This document shows, piece by piece, positions 53,759 through 64,000 of a DNA stretch of 64,000 nucleotides (the stretch's first letter is position 1; every line of letters starts with the position of its first letter). This stretch comes from Agrostemma githago (Eukaryota > Streptophyta > Magnoliopsida > Caryophyllales > Caryophyllaceae). Under the pieces are notes generated by a model. That model did no database searches, was not told the origin of the DNA, and was given only the letters and a program-made list of their open reading frames with translations. The stretch is from NCBI GenBank assembly GCA_958450325.1, contig OY288244.1, forward strand, positions 32,094,424-32,158,423, read 5' to 3'. The position numbers and the translations under genes are program-made.

Positions 53759-55787
53759 TTGATCCGCGAGCGTCGGTACCCGCACGATCAAACAATATTT
53801 GTAACACCGACAAACCTAACTAATGTAGTAGTGGTAGGTCGGGATCGATCCAAGGGACGGTCTACGTAAAGTCGGTCAAGTCTATTAGATAAGTGTTTGG
53901 GATCTAAGGGGGGTTTGAGTGGTATTAGAACTAAATTAAGGTGGTCGGTCTAATAGCTAACACGAAAGTCAATATAGGAAAAGTGTTAGGGGAAGTCGGG
54001 GAATCGGAAACGGGACACAAAAAAAAGGAATCAAGCAAACAATACACAGTTGATAAGGGATGGGTCACCTTTCGGTATCTACATCCGACCTCACTAAGAC
54101 TCGCTTTTGCGACGAAGAATCTGGGTCACTAAGTCGGAATTACCCAAGCCCCAAGTTTCCCCATATTAACGAGGGTGAATACGAGTCAACTAAATTGATC
54201 AAGTAAAGTCGACAAGCATACAACAACTCCAAAATAGACAAATCAACCCAAGTGCATTCAATCACAAGAATCCTTAATCTATGTTGCCCATATCCATCCT
54301 CCCCTAGCCCCTAACAAAGATCTACTCAGTAATCATGGTAAACAACAAAGAATTAACTAAGGAGAAAATAACTACAACATGCATAATGACAAAATATAAA
54401 GAAACTAACAACAAAACAATAAAAGAACTATGATCTAACAATTACCCACTAAACTATGGAATAGATAAGATCTAACAAAATAAACTAGAGAGTAATCTAG
54501 AACAACATAAATAAAATCTAGAGAAACTAACAACACTAAGATGATCTAAACAAGATAATAACAAGAAAACAACATTAACCTAAACTGGAGATTAAAGAGT
54601 GGAAGAGAAATATACCAACTATGAAGATCTACAAGAAATATGAAGATTGCATAAATAAAGATTGAATCTTTGATGAAGAGAATGAAGAACTTGTCACTAA
54701 TTCTTCAATAAACCCCACAAATCTTCAAATAAATCTTGATGTAATAATCTTTTACAAACTTGGAATCTAGAGAATTGTTGATAAAAACTATGTAGATCTA
54801 CTACTAAATTACTATGAAACTACTAGAGAATTACTAAGAATACTACAAAATTACTCTACTAATGGATGATGTAACTACACTAACGGTGGATGGAGTGGTG
54901 TAATAGTGGATGCCTTGGGCAACAAACTAGGGTAGATATATATATAGTAATGCCTTAATGGGTCTTCTTAACCTAAAGCCCAAATCTAATCCTTGCCCAT
55001 TAGTGAGACTTTGTCCTTTGAGATGCAACTTTTCTCAATGAGTCTTCATGGGGTGAAACTTCGCCCTGCGGCTTGACGAATTAATCCCACTGGGTGAAAT
55101 TTCACCCGGTGAGATTTTCTTCTTATTTTGCGGTTTTTGGTGCTTTTCTCCATCGGGCGAAATTTCACCCGGTGGGCGAAATTTCGCCCGGTCATAATCT
55201 CATGGGGTGAAATTTCACCCTATGAACTTTTTGTCCAAAATGGCAATCTGGGGAGGAACACCGTCGGGCGAAATTTCACCCGGTCAAATCTCATCCGGTG
55301 AAATTTTGCCCTGTGACTTCAGAGGGCCATAACTCTCTCGTTTGAACTCCGATTGGGGCGTGTCATATGTCGTTGGAAATCTAAGAAGATAAGCTTTCAC
55401 CTTCAACTGGAATCTCTTCGATCTGAGGTTTAGAACTCTAGATATATCCATTTGAAGTTCGACCTCTCCGGTGAAGATGCCCAATGGACTTATAGTTTTT
55501 CCTTTTCTCTCAAGGTTTCACCTCTTGGGTTTGAACTTAGGATTTTGAGTTGTGAGCTTTGATTTTCGGAGTGTTTCCCTCTCTCTCATGCTCATAGGAG
55601 CTCGAGCACGTTTTTGATCGAAAATCCTATCAAAATAGACAGAAAACTACCAAAACCACGTAAAATGCAAAAGAGAAACACTAATGCGAGAATTACTCAA
55701 AATACGGCGATAATGGCACTTTATTCTCGCAAAATGGAGGAAAAACGAGCATAAATGAGAGGAAAAACGGTCCACATTTGACACACA
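53759..55787 (-). mobile_element. Element G: 5' LTR
   Basis: On the minus strand it begins near TGTGTCAAATGTGG (about 55787) and ends CGCGGATCA at about 53759, next to the PBS. About 2.0 kb. TATA-like CTATATATATATCTA lies at about 54933-54947. Directly upstream (55050-55312) are seven copies of GGGYGAAATTTCRCCC palindromes. No second LTR for G was found in the window, so G is truncated on the left. Confidence 0.75.
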
Positions 55788-57172
55788 ACAAGTAGTCATA
55801 CTTAAATGGATGTCAAACCGCTTTCTTGAAAGAGTTCTTGAAAGAGGATGTGAAGTTAAGTGGGAGTATTATTACTTTCCTAACATTGTATGTGGATGAC
55901 ATACTAATCATAGGAAACGATGTATCCATACTTGAGGCGGTCAAGGGATGATCATATTATTGCTTCGTTATGAAGGATCTAGGAAAGACAGATTACATAT
56001 TGGACATCAAGATCTATGGAGATAGATCGAAGATGATGATGATTGAACTTAGTCAAGAAACTTATAATGATAAGATCTTCTTATGTTCATGATGACCGAA
56101 ATATTAGACAAACTCGGGTGTTTGACACTGGGTTGTCGTGAGTTCGTATACAGTGGAGAATATGAGTTCGTTGTTACGAGTGACACTGGTGCGACTTTCT
56201 GTAGTGACTAAAGATGACTTCCGCGGTAGTTTTGTTTCATTCTTTGTCTCAATGGACTCTCGTAGCTAGATATTACATAAGAAACAGAGTACATAGGAAC
56301 GACAAATGCAGCAAAGGTAGTTTGCAAGGTTCGGAAGAATGCAAATGTCGAAATTCTATTTGACTAAACTGTTCCCACCATGTAGGTATGAGAGTCATAC
56401 TAGGTTTATGGGATTTAAGCTAATCAAGATTAGCGTTGAAATTATATTTGGAGAAATACAGTTATTAAAACATGGTTGATGTTTGGGATGTTCATCTATA
56501 TCATTGATACTTATTTAATCATTGGTTTAGTATTAAATAAAATATCCAGAAAGCATTTGAGTTTTTTATAGGATTGTCAAAAGTGTTTTGATAAATGGAA
56601 AACTATCGGTGAACAGAGATCACAGCTTATTTGTGTCCCTAGTCAATATCACTAAATTGGACATAAGTGATGCATTGAATGACTAGCACGAGATTGTTGG
56701 ATAGCGCAATTCCATGGGCTATGGGATCATGGAGATGTTCGTTCAATCGAGTGGATATATTGGATAAATTGTGACTTGACCAAAGTGGATTCTAAAGTAG
56801 AATCAAAACTATGTTTAGTGGATTCCTTTGACATGAGTACATCATTGCAACCATGATACGATTAGTTGTGCGTTGACACTGTCAAACGCCGCGCCGTAAA
56901 AGGAGGTTATAAAGACATTTGTCATGCATACTAAGAATTGAGTGGGATTTTTGGATGATACAAGTCTGGATATGTCCTCCTATATGATAGGATTGGTGTC
57001 TGGGCCCCTTGATGAGGGAGAACTGAAAAATGCACGGCCATGTGAGGAGTGGATTAAGGAGTTAATTCATTCAAGGACAGTTCGAACTCGGAGATCGAGG
57101 AAATGAATTTGATAAGTGATAGATTGATCATGAGATGTTTAGATGTGATCGAATTCGACATTAAGCGACTTA
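55788..57172 (+). pseudogene. Element H: copia pol remnant and 3' spacer
   Basis: Degenerate Ty1/copia reverse transcriptase: an MDVKTAFL-like segment at about 55808 (one base missing) and the catalytic YVDDILIIG at 55889-55915, followed by stops and shifts. The sequence between the two motifs is deleted. After about 56350 comes the long non-coding spacer such copia elements have between pol and the 3' LTR. The remnant is split at 57172 by a CACTA element and resumes at 60745. Confidence 0.75.
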
Positions 57173-60100
57173 CACTACTACAAATCCCTTTGAATCTCGA
57201 CGCTTTTCTCTTTGATTTACGACGCTTTAAAGTGTCGAGATTTATATTCCTGACGCTTTACAAAAGCGTCGAATTTTGGGCCGTCAGGAATTTTTGACGC
57301 TTAAAAGCGTCGATATTCTCGACACATTTTTGTGTCAACAGTTTACGCGACACTTTATTGTGTCGAGATTTATGACGCTTTTATTTGTCAAAAATACTGA
57401 GGTCGACACTAATATGTGTAAAGAAAAAAAATTGGGGGTAACTAACATTGACGGAAAAAAGCGTCAAGATTTACATATTAAGAAAATATGAGTAGTTTAT
57501 AATTTTTTTAGAGATATAAATCAATAATTAGTGACAAGAATAATATAGGACTATAAATTGCATTATGATATTAAATACATTTTCTAATCCTAGTTAGGAA
57601 TTATCGACATTAATTAATCCAATCTTTAAAAACCGAAAATAAAAATCATTACAACTTTCTTCAAGCAAAATAAAAATTTTAAAAAAAGTGTACATATATA
57701 TTAAATCCTAGCTAATTTGCTCCCAAAAGTATGCGGAAATTGCTCTTTTCATCTGGATGCACCGTCACGAGTTTTGAAAAATCTGATAGATAAAAGAAAA
57801 CATATTACGGAAGAAAGGAAGTTCCTATAAACAAAAAGATTACCAAGTGATATAAAGAAGAAATTTAGCACTAGAGACAATTGATAATCGGATTAACATT
57901 AAAGAGAACCTTAAGTAGACATATACGAAGTATTAGAATATATGGAGGGTACTTTCTCTTCTATATATGTGCCTGCATAAACCTCAACGACTATTGCCGA
58001 GATAACAGCTTACCTTCCGACAAAGAGGAGTATTAAATACTAATACCAAAATAAGAAACATAAACTATTCAGCTCGAAAATATCAGAGCATGCTAGAATT
58101 TCAAATATTCCTACATCATGCTCAAATTAAAATTATATTTGCTGGTGAATTTAGGCTGCTCGAGTTTTCCAATAGCTATAGGATCTTTTATTGTTGATGT
58201 ACAATAGTCACGTTTCACGAAATTTGAACAATTATTAGTCAATCTGCTAGCAAACCATATGACGTCCGCAGCTGATGTCAACATCAACACAGAAAAACAT
58301 TTGAAAATTTGAAATAATTAAGCTTAAAGAGATTAGATATATACCATAAAGAAAAAAAATGTGCCTCCATCATTATCCTATTTCTCCTTGTACGATCTCG
58401 CAACCTGAAGAGAAATAGAGAACCAGACGAACTCAGAAAGTGGGATGACCAACCGTTAAAAACTAGAACAAAAACATTACCTAATTAATTCAATGGCCTA
58501 AGACGATGAAAAAAAAGGGTAAATGAACACACACTCCAGTTTTTATGGCTTTCAAATGAGAATGGGTGAATCAAGTCTTACTACATAATACAAAATAGGT
58601 AAAAAAAAATTGTCACTTAGAGGTACATATAATAAAATAGGTACGAATAATACATAAAGTGGTACTCACAAGTCGTCTCTCAATAACTTATAGAGAGACC
58701 GTCTCTCCCAAGAATTTGTGTTCTCATTTTCACAAAATCTTGGGAGAGACGATCTCTCAATAACTTATTGAGAGACAATTCTTCAGTACCACTCTAGGTT
58801 TCGTACATTTAAATGACAACTTTGTTTTGTATCTGTTTTTATAAGAAGTGTACCCTCTTTATATTTGTATAATCTTTTATGTGAAATCGTACCTACTTCT
58901 ATTAGGTTTAGTACCACTGTTACTTCCATTTGTACTTAGTCTCTCAGTAAAGTTAATGAGAGACCGTCTTTCAGGAGACCTACTCTTTTATTTTACCCTT
59001 TCAAACTTCAAATCCAAATAAATTTTACAACTTCATACAATGAACCAAAAATATTTTCACCTCATATGCACAATTAAATACTCGCACAATAATAATATGT
59101 CCACATTAAACCTGTGTCGTACTGTAGAATCTGCAAGAAAATGATTTCACTAAGCGACTAAGCATAATTAATTCCTTAGAACTAACCCCCATAGAGTCTG
59201 CAGGAACTAAAACTACAGAAAGTAAAAATTTATAATCTGCATTAGCAGTCAAAACAACACCAATTCACAATCTCACCAAACATTTCATATAATATAAGTG
59301 TAGAATAGAGTTGGACACGTGAGAAGTGATCCATACTAGGCACCAACATAATCTTTAACTATTAGTACAAAGTATATGTTCTAAAGTAAAAAGAAATAGA
59401 AAGAGTTAACACTACAACAACTCAGCCATTGTGAACATTAGCATGAGCCTTCCTAGGTCAGCACCTTAGCCTACACAATATCAGATCATTGTTGTACATG
59501 TTAAATAAAGGAAACTAAACCATCGCAGTCAGTTATTGTGCACTAACTCCCATTAACAATATTAAACTTCACTAAAACAAGATGACTAATAACTTTAAAT
59601 TTTTTTGGATATGATGCCTTGTTTTGGAATAGAAATGAACTCGGTTAGTGTATGCGTTTGGGACTTCTACAACAAAAGTCATTAAACAAACTAAAGATTA
59701 GGAATAAACATGAGCAGTTTAAAAAAGGATTTAAATTACTAAGAGGGTGCTGCACATGGCCATATTGATGAGTTTAGATATCAATAAACCCACAAATTGA
59801 TGGATCAATTTGATGGGGGAGACATGACATCAAAATTAATTTACATGAGACATTTCATGAATCAACCTGAATAGTATATGATAGAAATATACAGAACATG
59901 AGAAAAACATTGCCCCGAGTAAAAGACCTTGGTGTTTAGATGTTTGCAATATATTTCATATCATGACATTGTTCTCACGACAGACTGCCTAACTGAAATC
60001 AAGCCATATCTATCACATTTTTTCTCAAATTATTAGAAACATCAATAACATGCCCAAAGATATCAAAATCAAGTAACTGAAACATGGGTGATTTCACAAA

Positions 60101-60741
60101 ACTCTATCTAGGGCACCGGTATAATACAACCTCCGCTTATCTTTAATAGAATTCCTATTTTGATTTAAGATAGGAATTATTTTTCATGTTTAGGCAAAAA
60201 GTGAAAAATCCCCAATTCGATTTTTAGGGTTTTCTCAAATAAAACAAAATTAATGAGTAAATAGCAACGCACCTCGATTATCCATTGAAATGGAAATCAC
60301 AATAAGACGGCCAGTAAAGAGGATGCAAAATTAGTGGGCAGCGCGAGTCGTAACACTAAGTGAATCACAACGCAAATATTAGTTATGAATCCTTGGCAAT
60401 ATGTTTGAATCGATTGTCTAAGAAACTGAGTAGTTACGCTTGAATACATCTTATATTCTTATAAAATGAACTGAACTGAGTAGTTATATAGAGTAGTTTT
60501 TATCGAGAGAATTAACGAAGATGAAGAGGGTTTCAGAGATGGGGTTACAGGTTGCTACTTGCTAGGGTTTATTTTTGAGAAACAAGAAAGAATCTCGCGT
60601 ATGTGATAATAAGTTTAAACTTTTAAAATTTTCAAATACGCGCTTACCAAGGTAAATAAGTGGTTACTTGGAGATTACAGCTCGACGCTTCTAGAAGCGT
60701 CCATGATGAAGCGTGGTAATTAGAAGGGATTTGTAGTAGTG
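57173..60741. mobile_element. Non-autonomous CACTA (En/Spm) element
   Basis: 3569 bp with terminal inverted repeats CACTACTACAAATCCCTT and AAGGGATTTGTAGTAGTG and a 3-bp duplication TTA (57170-57172 and 60742-60744). The host copia sequence reads through when it is removed. Subterminal GACGCTTTT / AAAGCGTC words are dense in the first ~300 bp and recur at the right end (about 60681-60715). No transposase ORF. An inner fold-back with GAGAGACGGTCTCTC-like words lies at about 58670-58980. Confidence 0.92.
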
Positions 60742-60744
60742 TTA

Positions 60745-60788
60745 AGGAATTTGAAGATTGCCTTATTGTCTTCGGACAACTGGGAGAT
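60745..60788 (+). other. Element H: end of spacer and polypurine tract
   Basis: ACAACTGGGAGAT directly before the LTR is the copia polypurine tract (about 60776-60788). Confidence 0.7.
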
Positions 60789-61436
60789 TGAAGGAATATG
60801 TCCTAAGACATTTTCGGCAATTACTAAATATAAGATAGGATGTTATTATGGAGATAATCATTATATATTATAGTAATTCATAATTGCTTGCTAGAGAATA
60901 ATTATGATAATTAGTCCAAATCGATTGGCCTGATGACTAGAAATATATAATCATATAAGGTCACACAATCAGACTCAGTCGGGAAATAAAACAGGCCCAT
61001 TATGGACTTGTGAGGTATTAGACAGTGACTACTTATGAGGCCCGGTTAGTCTCTAGGTTTAACCTAAACTCTACTACTATATAAGGTTATAGTATATGAG
61101 TCATAAGGGGATTAAGAATCAACGAAGGAGAAAACCCTAATCTAAGTCAGTTCAGTTTATTGCCTCAAGCACCCTTAAAAGTAAGAGAGAGAATTGTTCT
61201 ATCTCTTCCGTTCTAGCAGACGTGGGATTCTGACTGGGTTGGTGGACCGAGGAGAGAAGCAACTCGTGGGGCTCTGGTAACTCTCCGTCTTATATATCGA
61301 GGAATTTACGCTACGAGGGTATGTATTTTTTGACCTACTTTTGTCCTGATTCATATCTATATTGTGCCTGTATTCTTGGATTGGTGTTAGGAAATTGTTT
61401 CCTGAAATTCCGCTTTCGCACCGGTAAAATCCTTCA
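60789..61436 (+). repeat. Element H: copia LTR
   Basis: 648 bp with matching inverted ends TGAAGGA (start) and TCCTTCA (end). The start TGAAGGAATATGTCCTAAG is a common plant copia LTR start. It has a polypurine tract and pol on its left and a PBS on its right, so it is the shared LTR of two adjacent units. Confidence 0.85.
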
Positions 61437-61437
61437 G

Positions 61438-61450
61438 TGGTATCAGAGCC
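61438..61450 (+). other. Element H: primer-binding site
   Basis: TGGTATCAGAGCC one base after the LTR end, initiator tRNA-Met type. Confidence 0.88.
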
Positions 61451-64000
61451 TCTAGCATAGTATTTATATGATCAGATTCATATTATTTGTGCGTCTTTAT
61501 TATGATACAATTATAATCTTGAGTTTATCATGGGAAAAATTGACATAACTAATATGGAGATATTGGTTGATTGAATTTTTAAAGGAGGACCGAAAATTAG
61601 ATTTTCATGGTCAAAGATTAAATTCTTACTCGTATTACTTTACTCTATGGCTATATGATAACTCAGAGTAATTTAATGTTTTTATTGAACTGGATTATAT
61701 CAAAAAGGAGTTTTAGTGCAGATCCAAGTAGCAAAATAAAAATATTGTTTTCGTTTTGTTACTAAGTTTGATGAAATCAAAAGTCGTATCCAAATTGAAT
61801 TCTATTTTGCTAGTAAAGTTGTTACTATCGTTATTAGTGTTATACCTTCCAAATTTGATTTAATATTTTTTTGAAAAATAAAATCAGTGGAGGGGGCGGC
61901 ATCACCACGGACCTGCAGTTGTCAACCGTGTTTCAGACGGATCTTGGCTGTCGTTGGTCACCATCTCAGGCCAATCGTTGGTCGGATGTCCTATGAGGGC
62001 AGGTGTCGAAGGTCGCCATCGATGGTGGCTGGTGATGTCTGTTTTGACGGGTGGACTGCGCGGAAGGCTGGGCCTCTCCGTGGTTGAGCGTGGTGGTCGA
62101 GGGCTGCCGCTGGTGGTGGATGTCTGGCGTGTCGGTTTTCTGCCATGGTGGCATGGAGGCGGATGCTTGGTGCTGGATTACCGTAATGTTTTTTTTTTAT
62201 GACCATCTTGATTGGATCAAGATGTGAACTTGGCCCACTTAGATAACACTTACTGTAACTGTTTTCTTGTGGTGTATTAGGGTCCAAAATTGTGGTTTAA
62301 TGCCATGTCAATGGATTTGATCTATTGGGCTGGGCCTCAGATTACATTTGTTTTGGATCATAGTGGCTGATGAGGGCATCAGTTCAAGTTTTTCAGAATT
62401 GACATTATGGTATCCTGTGAAAATAAAATAAAATTTAATCCTGATTTTTTTAATTTATTCAATAATGCTAATTTTTCCGTAATTTGATTACACCCATGAT
62501 AAACTATTATAGATTGAATCATAATAAATTCGTTTTTTAGTTTACGACTTAATCGTTAAGTCGTGTTACTAAAGTTGGTTCTGCGATTAGTTTACGACTT
62601 AAGAGTTAGGTGGTGTTAATAATTTCAATTTTTTTTTATCTTATTAATCGTTAATTAGAATATGAATGAGATTCATTATTTATTTTTTCGTATTGTGAAT
62701 GCGGCGCCTGAATGCCATTATAATTGTTATGAGATTGGCTTGTGACTAGTATGGCCCAAACTAGGATGGTTTACGATCTGCGTATCTTTTTTCGTTGTAA
62801 TAATTTTAAATTATTTATTCGTCTTGTTACGAGTGCAATGTATGATTATTCTAGTTCATGCGATTGCTGGCGCATCGTATTGCAATGTAATAATTTATTG
62901 TTTTATTTTACTAGTTAAGTTGTAATTAGTGAAAATAAATGTAATTTGAAGACGAAGTCCCGAGAAGATGGAGGATGGAGATCCAAACGTATTCGAGGGA
63001 GGTTTCATGAAGGATGGAGATCCGGATGAAGCTTTTGGACCTAGTTAGTTTAGGGGCCATACTAGATCATTTATTTTTATGCTTGCATTTAAGTTTGTTT
63101 TATGCTTGCTTAATTTTGTGAATGTGGTTATTTTGTTATGAGTTCACCGTTAATAACCGACATTTGATCCCCATATAAGTAATATTGAGTCATATGTTTT
63201 TCCAAACAACACCTATGAAGCCCTAGAACACGATTGATAGGTTCTGCCAAAGTAGGGTGTTGATCGTATTTCCGGGGATAATAGGATGAATTTATGAAAT
63301 TCACACGTTAATGTTTGGTTTGACTCAACGGAACTATCAAAAGATAAAGTTTTGGGTTTCGAAACATAGAGATGTGTTTGACAAGGAGTTGTTAAACACG
63401 TCGACCAAAAATTATAAGGCAGTTATAATTAGTAAGGTTGTTACTTACCTTAAACATTATTTAATCAAAGGCAGGGCCAATGTCCGTTTGATGAATAGTG
63501 GGAGAGGATCTTGGTTGAATGCCTTTTAGGGGATGATTTTTAAAGAGCATTTGGTAGTTTAAAAGGATGTTTTAAACTGCTTTGATGAATATTTCTCTTA
63601 TACTCGCTTGTTCTTTTATTTATGTAACTATAATGACTAAAACAACAACTCAGTTTTTTAATCAGTGCTCAGTTCTTGAGAAGGACAAATTGAATGCTAA
63701 TCTTTCCTGAAATGGAAACGAAACTGAGAATGGTTCTCAAGTGTGAAGGAAAGGGTATGTTTTGAACAATTCTCTTTCTGCCGAACTCCCTAAAATAGCA
63801 TCAGATGCTAAAAGCCGGAGAACGTATCATAGTGATAGCTCGAATGGCCATTGATAATGTATCAATTAATTTGTTGTATAACTGGTTTCAAAATTTGTTT
63901 GAACTATTGTATGCAATGAGGGAAAACAAAACTATCAAGAGTTTGTGTTGGTTCAGATTGAGAGTTACATCCCAAATGGGTCAGAAGAGGGAACATGGAG
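61451..64000 (+). mobile_element. Element H: leader and degenerate internal region of the next unit
   Basis: Follows the PBS. 61870-62170 is GC-rich with overlapping open frames on both strands and no domain. An open frame of 72 codons at 63311-63529 shows no family I recognise. No RT motif and no second LTR occur before the window ends. The assignment to H rests on the PBS and continuity only. Confidence 0.45.

Noticed and set aside
61887..62287. Overlapping open frames on both strands in GC-rich DNA
   Set aside because: GC-rich DNA keeps frames open on both strands by chance. No domain seen.

Overview
The window is plant nuclear DNA, most likely from a dicot with a large, repeat-rich genome. 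The evidence is plant-type LTR retrotransposons (chromovirus, Athila, Tat/Ogre-like and copia), Helitrons, CACTA, MULE, hAT and Stowaway-type elements, and the only two host-gene signals: a complete type-2 non-specific lipid-transfer protein and two exons of a WAT1/EamA-type transporter. I cannot name the species from the sequence.

1-31782 is a three-level nest. The outer element A is a Ty3/gypsy chromovirus on the + strand (5' LTR 1-1936, broken gag-pol 2171-6560, 3' LTR start 6604-8011, 3' LTR end 30250-31782). Its 3' LTR is interrupted by element B, a minus-strand, apparently non-coding Tat/Ogre-like element in the tandem form LTR-internal-LTR-truncated internal (8012-15361 and 27160-30249). 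The second B LTR is in turn interrupted by element C (15362-27154, minus strand), an almost intact Athila-type element with 1411-bp LTRs differing at about eight sites, a perfect GGATG target duplication and a single visible stop in gag-pol. Immediately to the right of A lie two WAT1-like exons with good splice borders, so the nest sits in an intron of that gene or gene fragment.

33261-39062 holds a CACTA right end with subterminal repeats, two abutting inverted remnants of B-like LTRs, Helitron termini, the LTP gene (37106-37399, minus) and a probable 1.2-kb Helitron carrying a Stowaway MITE. 39390-47640 is a decayed LTR (E) split by element D (40436-46555, TSD CTACT), a non-autonomous Athila-like element with only a shortened gag. 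47640-50900 has a tandem duplication, a small copia derivative (F), a 1.0-kb MULE with a perfect 9-bp TSD carrying a hAT-like insert, and a Helitron 3' end. 51122-55787 is G, an Athila-like element with gag and protease but no reverse transcriptase or integrase. 55788-64000 is a copia relic (H) with an LTR at 60789-61436 and a 3.57-kb non-autonomous CACTA inside.

The most interesting signals are structural rather than coding. (i) Short hairpins in the 3' non-coding part of C and D keep one architecture while their stem bases change in compensating pairs. (ii) A hairpin with an AGGA loop sits just before the polypurine tract in A, C and D, with different but still paired stems. (iii) Clusters of short palindromes lie just upstream of the candidate TATA box in three different LTR families, with an extra copy inside C upstream of its second ORF. 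Together these suggest shared cis-acting RNA or DNA signals that autonomous and gag-only elements may both use.
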